Shown here one piece after another: positions 63,106-64,000 of a DNA stretch of 64,000 nucleotides. Every line of letters starts with the position of its first letter. Within the stretch, counting starts at the first letter, position 1. The notes below the pieces were generated by a model. It was not told the DNA's origin and did not search any database. It was given only the letters and a program-made list of their open reading frames with translations. Source of the DNA: Sinomonas atrocyanea (lineage in GTDB: Bacteria; Actinomycetota; Actinomycetes; Actinomycetales; Micrococcaceae); the NCBI RefSeq assembly GCF_030811715.1, contig NZ_JAUSRH010000003.1, positions 1 through 64,000 on the forward strand. Direction: 5' to 3'. Made by a program: the position numbers and the translations under genes.

Positions 63106-64000
63106 GGGAAACGCTCTTCGGCGACCAGTCGTCGTCGAACGCCGGATCCTCCGCGTCCGACGGCGGCCCGGCGGCCCCGCAGGCCTCTCCCGCGGCGCTT
63201 CCCCCCGCCTACCCCGAACGCGCCGCCTGGGGCACCGCCCCCAAGCTGCGCGCCTGGCAGCAGGAGGCGCTCGAGAGGTACCTCGCGCTCGCGCCCAAGG
63301 ACTACCTCGCCGTCGCGACGCCCGGAGCCGGCAAGACGACGTTCGCGCTGCGCGTCGCCTCGACCCTGATCGAGCGCGGGCAGATCAACCGCGTCACGAT
63401 CGTCGCCCCCACCGACCACCTCAAGCGGCAGTGGGCGGACGCCGCGGCACGGGTGGGGATCGCGATCGATCCCAACTTCAAGAACGCCGACGGCCAGCAC
63501 GGGCGCGGCTTCATGGGCGTCGCCGTCACGTACGCCCAGGTCGCGAGCAAGCCGCTCCTGCACCGGGCCAAGACCGAGGCGGCCCGCACCCTCGTCATCC
63601 TCGACGAGATCCACCACGGCGGCGAGTCCCTCTCGTGGGGCGACGGCCTGCGAGAGGCCTTCGACCCCGCCGTGCGGCGCCTGGCCCTCACGGGTACCCC
63701 GTTCCGCTCCGACACCTCGCCCATCCCCTTCGTCGAGTACGCCGAGGACAAGGACGGCATCCGCCGCTCGAAGGCGGACTACACGTACGGCTACGGCCAG
63801 GCCCTGCGGGACCACGTGGTGCGGCCCGTCATCTTCATGGCCTACTCGGGCCAGATGCGCTGGCGCACGAGCGCCGGCGAGGAGATGGCGGCCTCCCTCG
63901 GCGAGGCCGCCGTGACGAAGGACATCACCGCCCAGGCCTGGCGGACCGCGCTCAACCCGCAGGGCGAATGGATTCCCGCCGTCCTCGCCGGTGCCGACCG
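63102..64000 (+). CDS. DEAD/DEAH-box (SF2, XPB/type III-like) helicase, cut by window end
   Basis: The first 299 codons are present and the frame is open to the last base. The start GTG 63102 overlaps the MFS stop (GTGA). A low-complexity N-terminus (about 1-40) precedes the helicase core: a Q-motif-like LRAWQQEALERYL, Walker A ATPGAGKTTFAL (Lys78), motif Ia IVAPTDHLKRQW, and motif II LDEIHH (Asp168). Motif III follows as ALTGTPFRSDTSP. This is the RecA-like domain 1 of an SF2 DNA translocase/helicase. The C-terminal RecA domain lies beyond the window. A role in DNA repair or processing is inferred from family only. Confidence 0.9.
   Translation, partial: MRETLFGDQSSSNAGSSASDGGPAAPQASPAALPPAYPERAAWGTAPKLRAWQQEALERYLALAPKDYLAVATPGAGKTTFALRVASTLIERGQINRVTIVAPTDHLKRQWADAAARVGIAIDPNFKNADGQHGRGFMGVAVTYAQVASKPLLHRAKTEAARTLVILDEIHHGGESLSWGDGLREAFDPAVRRLALTGTPFRSDTSPIPFVEYAEDKDGIRRSKADYTYGYGQALRDHVVRPVIFMAYSGQMRWRTSAGEEMAASLGEAAVTKDITAQAWRTALNPQGEWIPAVLAGAD

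Overview
This 64 kb window is chromosomal core DNA from a very high-GC actinobacterium, most likely a member of the Micrococcaceae (Arthrobacter/Sinomonas type). The evidence is the third-codon-position GC bias, a fused Kgd-type 2-oxoglutarate enzyme, NucS, small actinobacterial families (DUF2630, DUF2550, DUF3039), a Rho with a large Arg/Gly/Glu-rich insertion, and many genes whose -10 box lies 6-7 nt before the start codon. I see no integrase, transposase, phage gene or CRISPR array.

Layout. 1-135 is a G/C-only block that looks like an artefact or an unreadable hairpin at a contig end. 164-4000 (-) is kgd. 4405-6821 is a pair of CNNM/CorC-type membrane proteins behind a possible leader ORF. 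6981-10157 is a zinc-type ABC importer (lipoprotein, ATPase, permease) with a convergent Fur/Zur repressor. 10208-14581 holds a metallo-hydrolase, a divergent sulfur pair (cysteine desulfhydrase/rhodanese), an alcohol dehydrogenase and a HIT protein. 14648-18808 (-) is hrpA, with a family of 21-bp repeats both inside the gene and in the spacer next to it. 18888-21382 carries a DJ-1/PfpI protein, tRNA-Arg(CCG), a DUF2630 protein and a CynX-type MFS transporter.

From 21429 to 46522 the genes follow the order known from Mycobacterium tuberculosis: argS-lysA-hom-thrC-thrB-rho-prfA-prmC-tsaC-wecA-atpI-like-atpZ-atpBEFHAGDC. Two departures stand out. rpmE, which lies between rho and prfA in M. tuberculosis, is missing and a 17-bp perfect hairpin sits there. 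A double-domain GT2 glycosyltransferase and a WbpM/CapD-type nucleotide-sugar enzyme are inserted between tsaC and wecA. The rho leader holds an AT-rich tandem repeat and a 43-codon ORF whose stop overlaps the rho start.

After the ATP synthase operon come DUF2550, a rhomboid-like/DUF2156 membrane protein and a cold-shock gene with a structured leader. These are followed by nagA and nucS (-), a small Cys/His protein, an alpha/beta hydrolase, an AI-2E family permease (-), a large exported protein of unknown function, a CxxC-less YbbN-type thioredoxin/TPR protein, an ABC exporter, nagB, a DUF3039 protein, an MFS transporter and the first 300 codons of an SF2 helicase cut by the window end. Most of the window is ordinary core metabolism. 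The most interesting signals are the rho leader, the 21-bp repeat family, the compact leaderless and divergent promoters, and the glycosyltransferase insertion.
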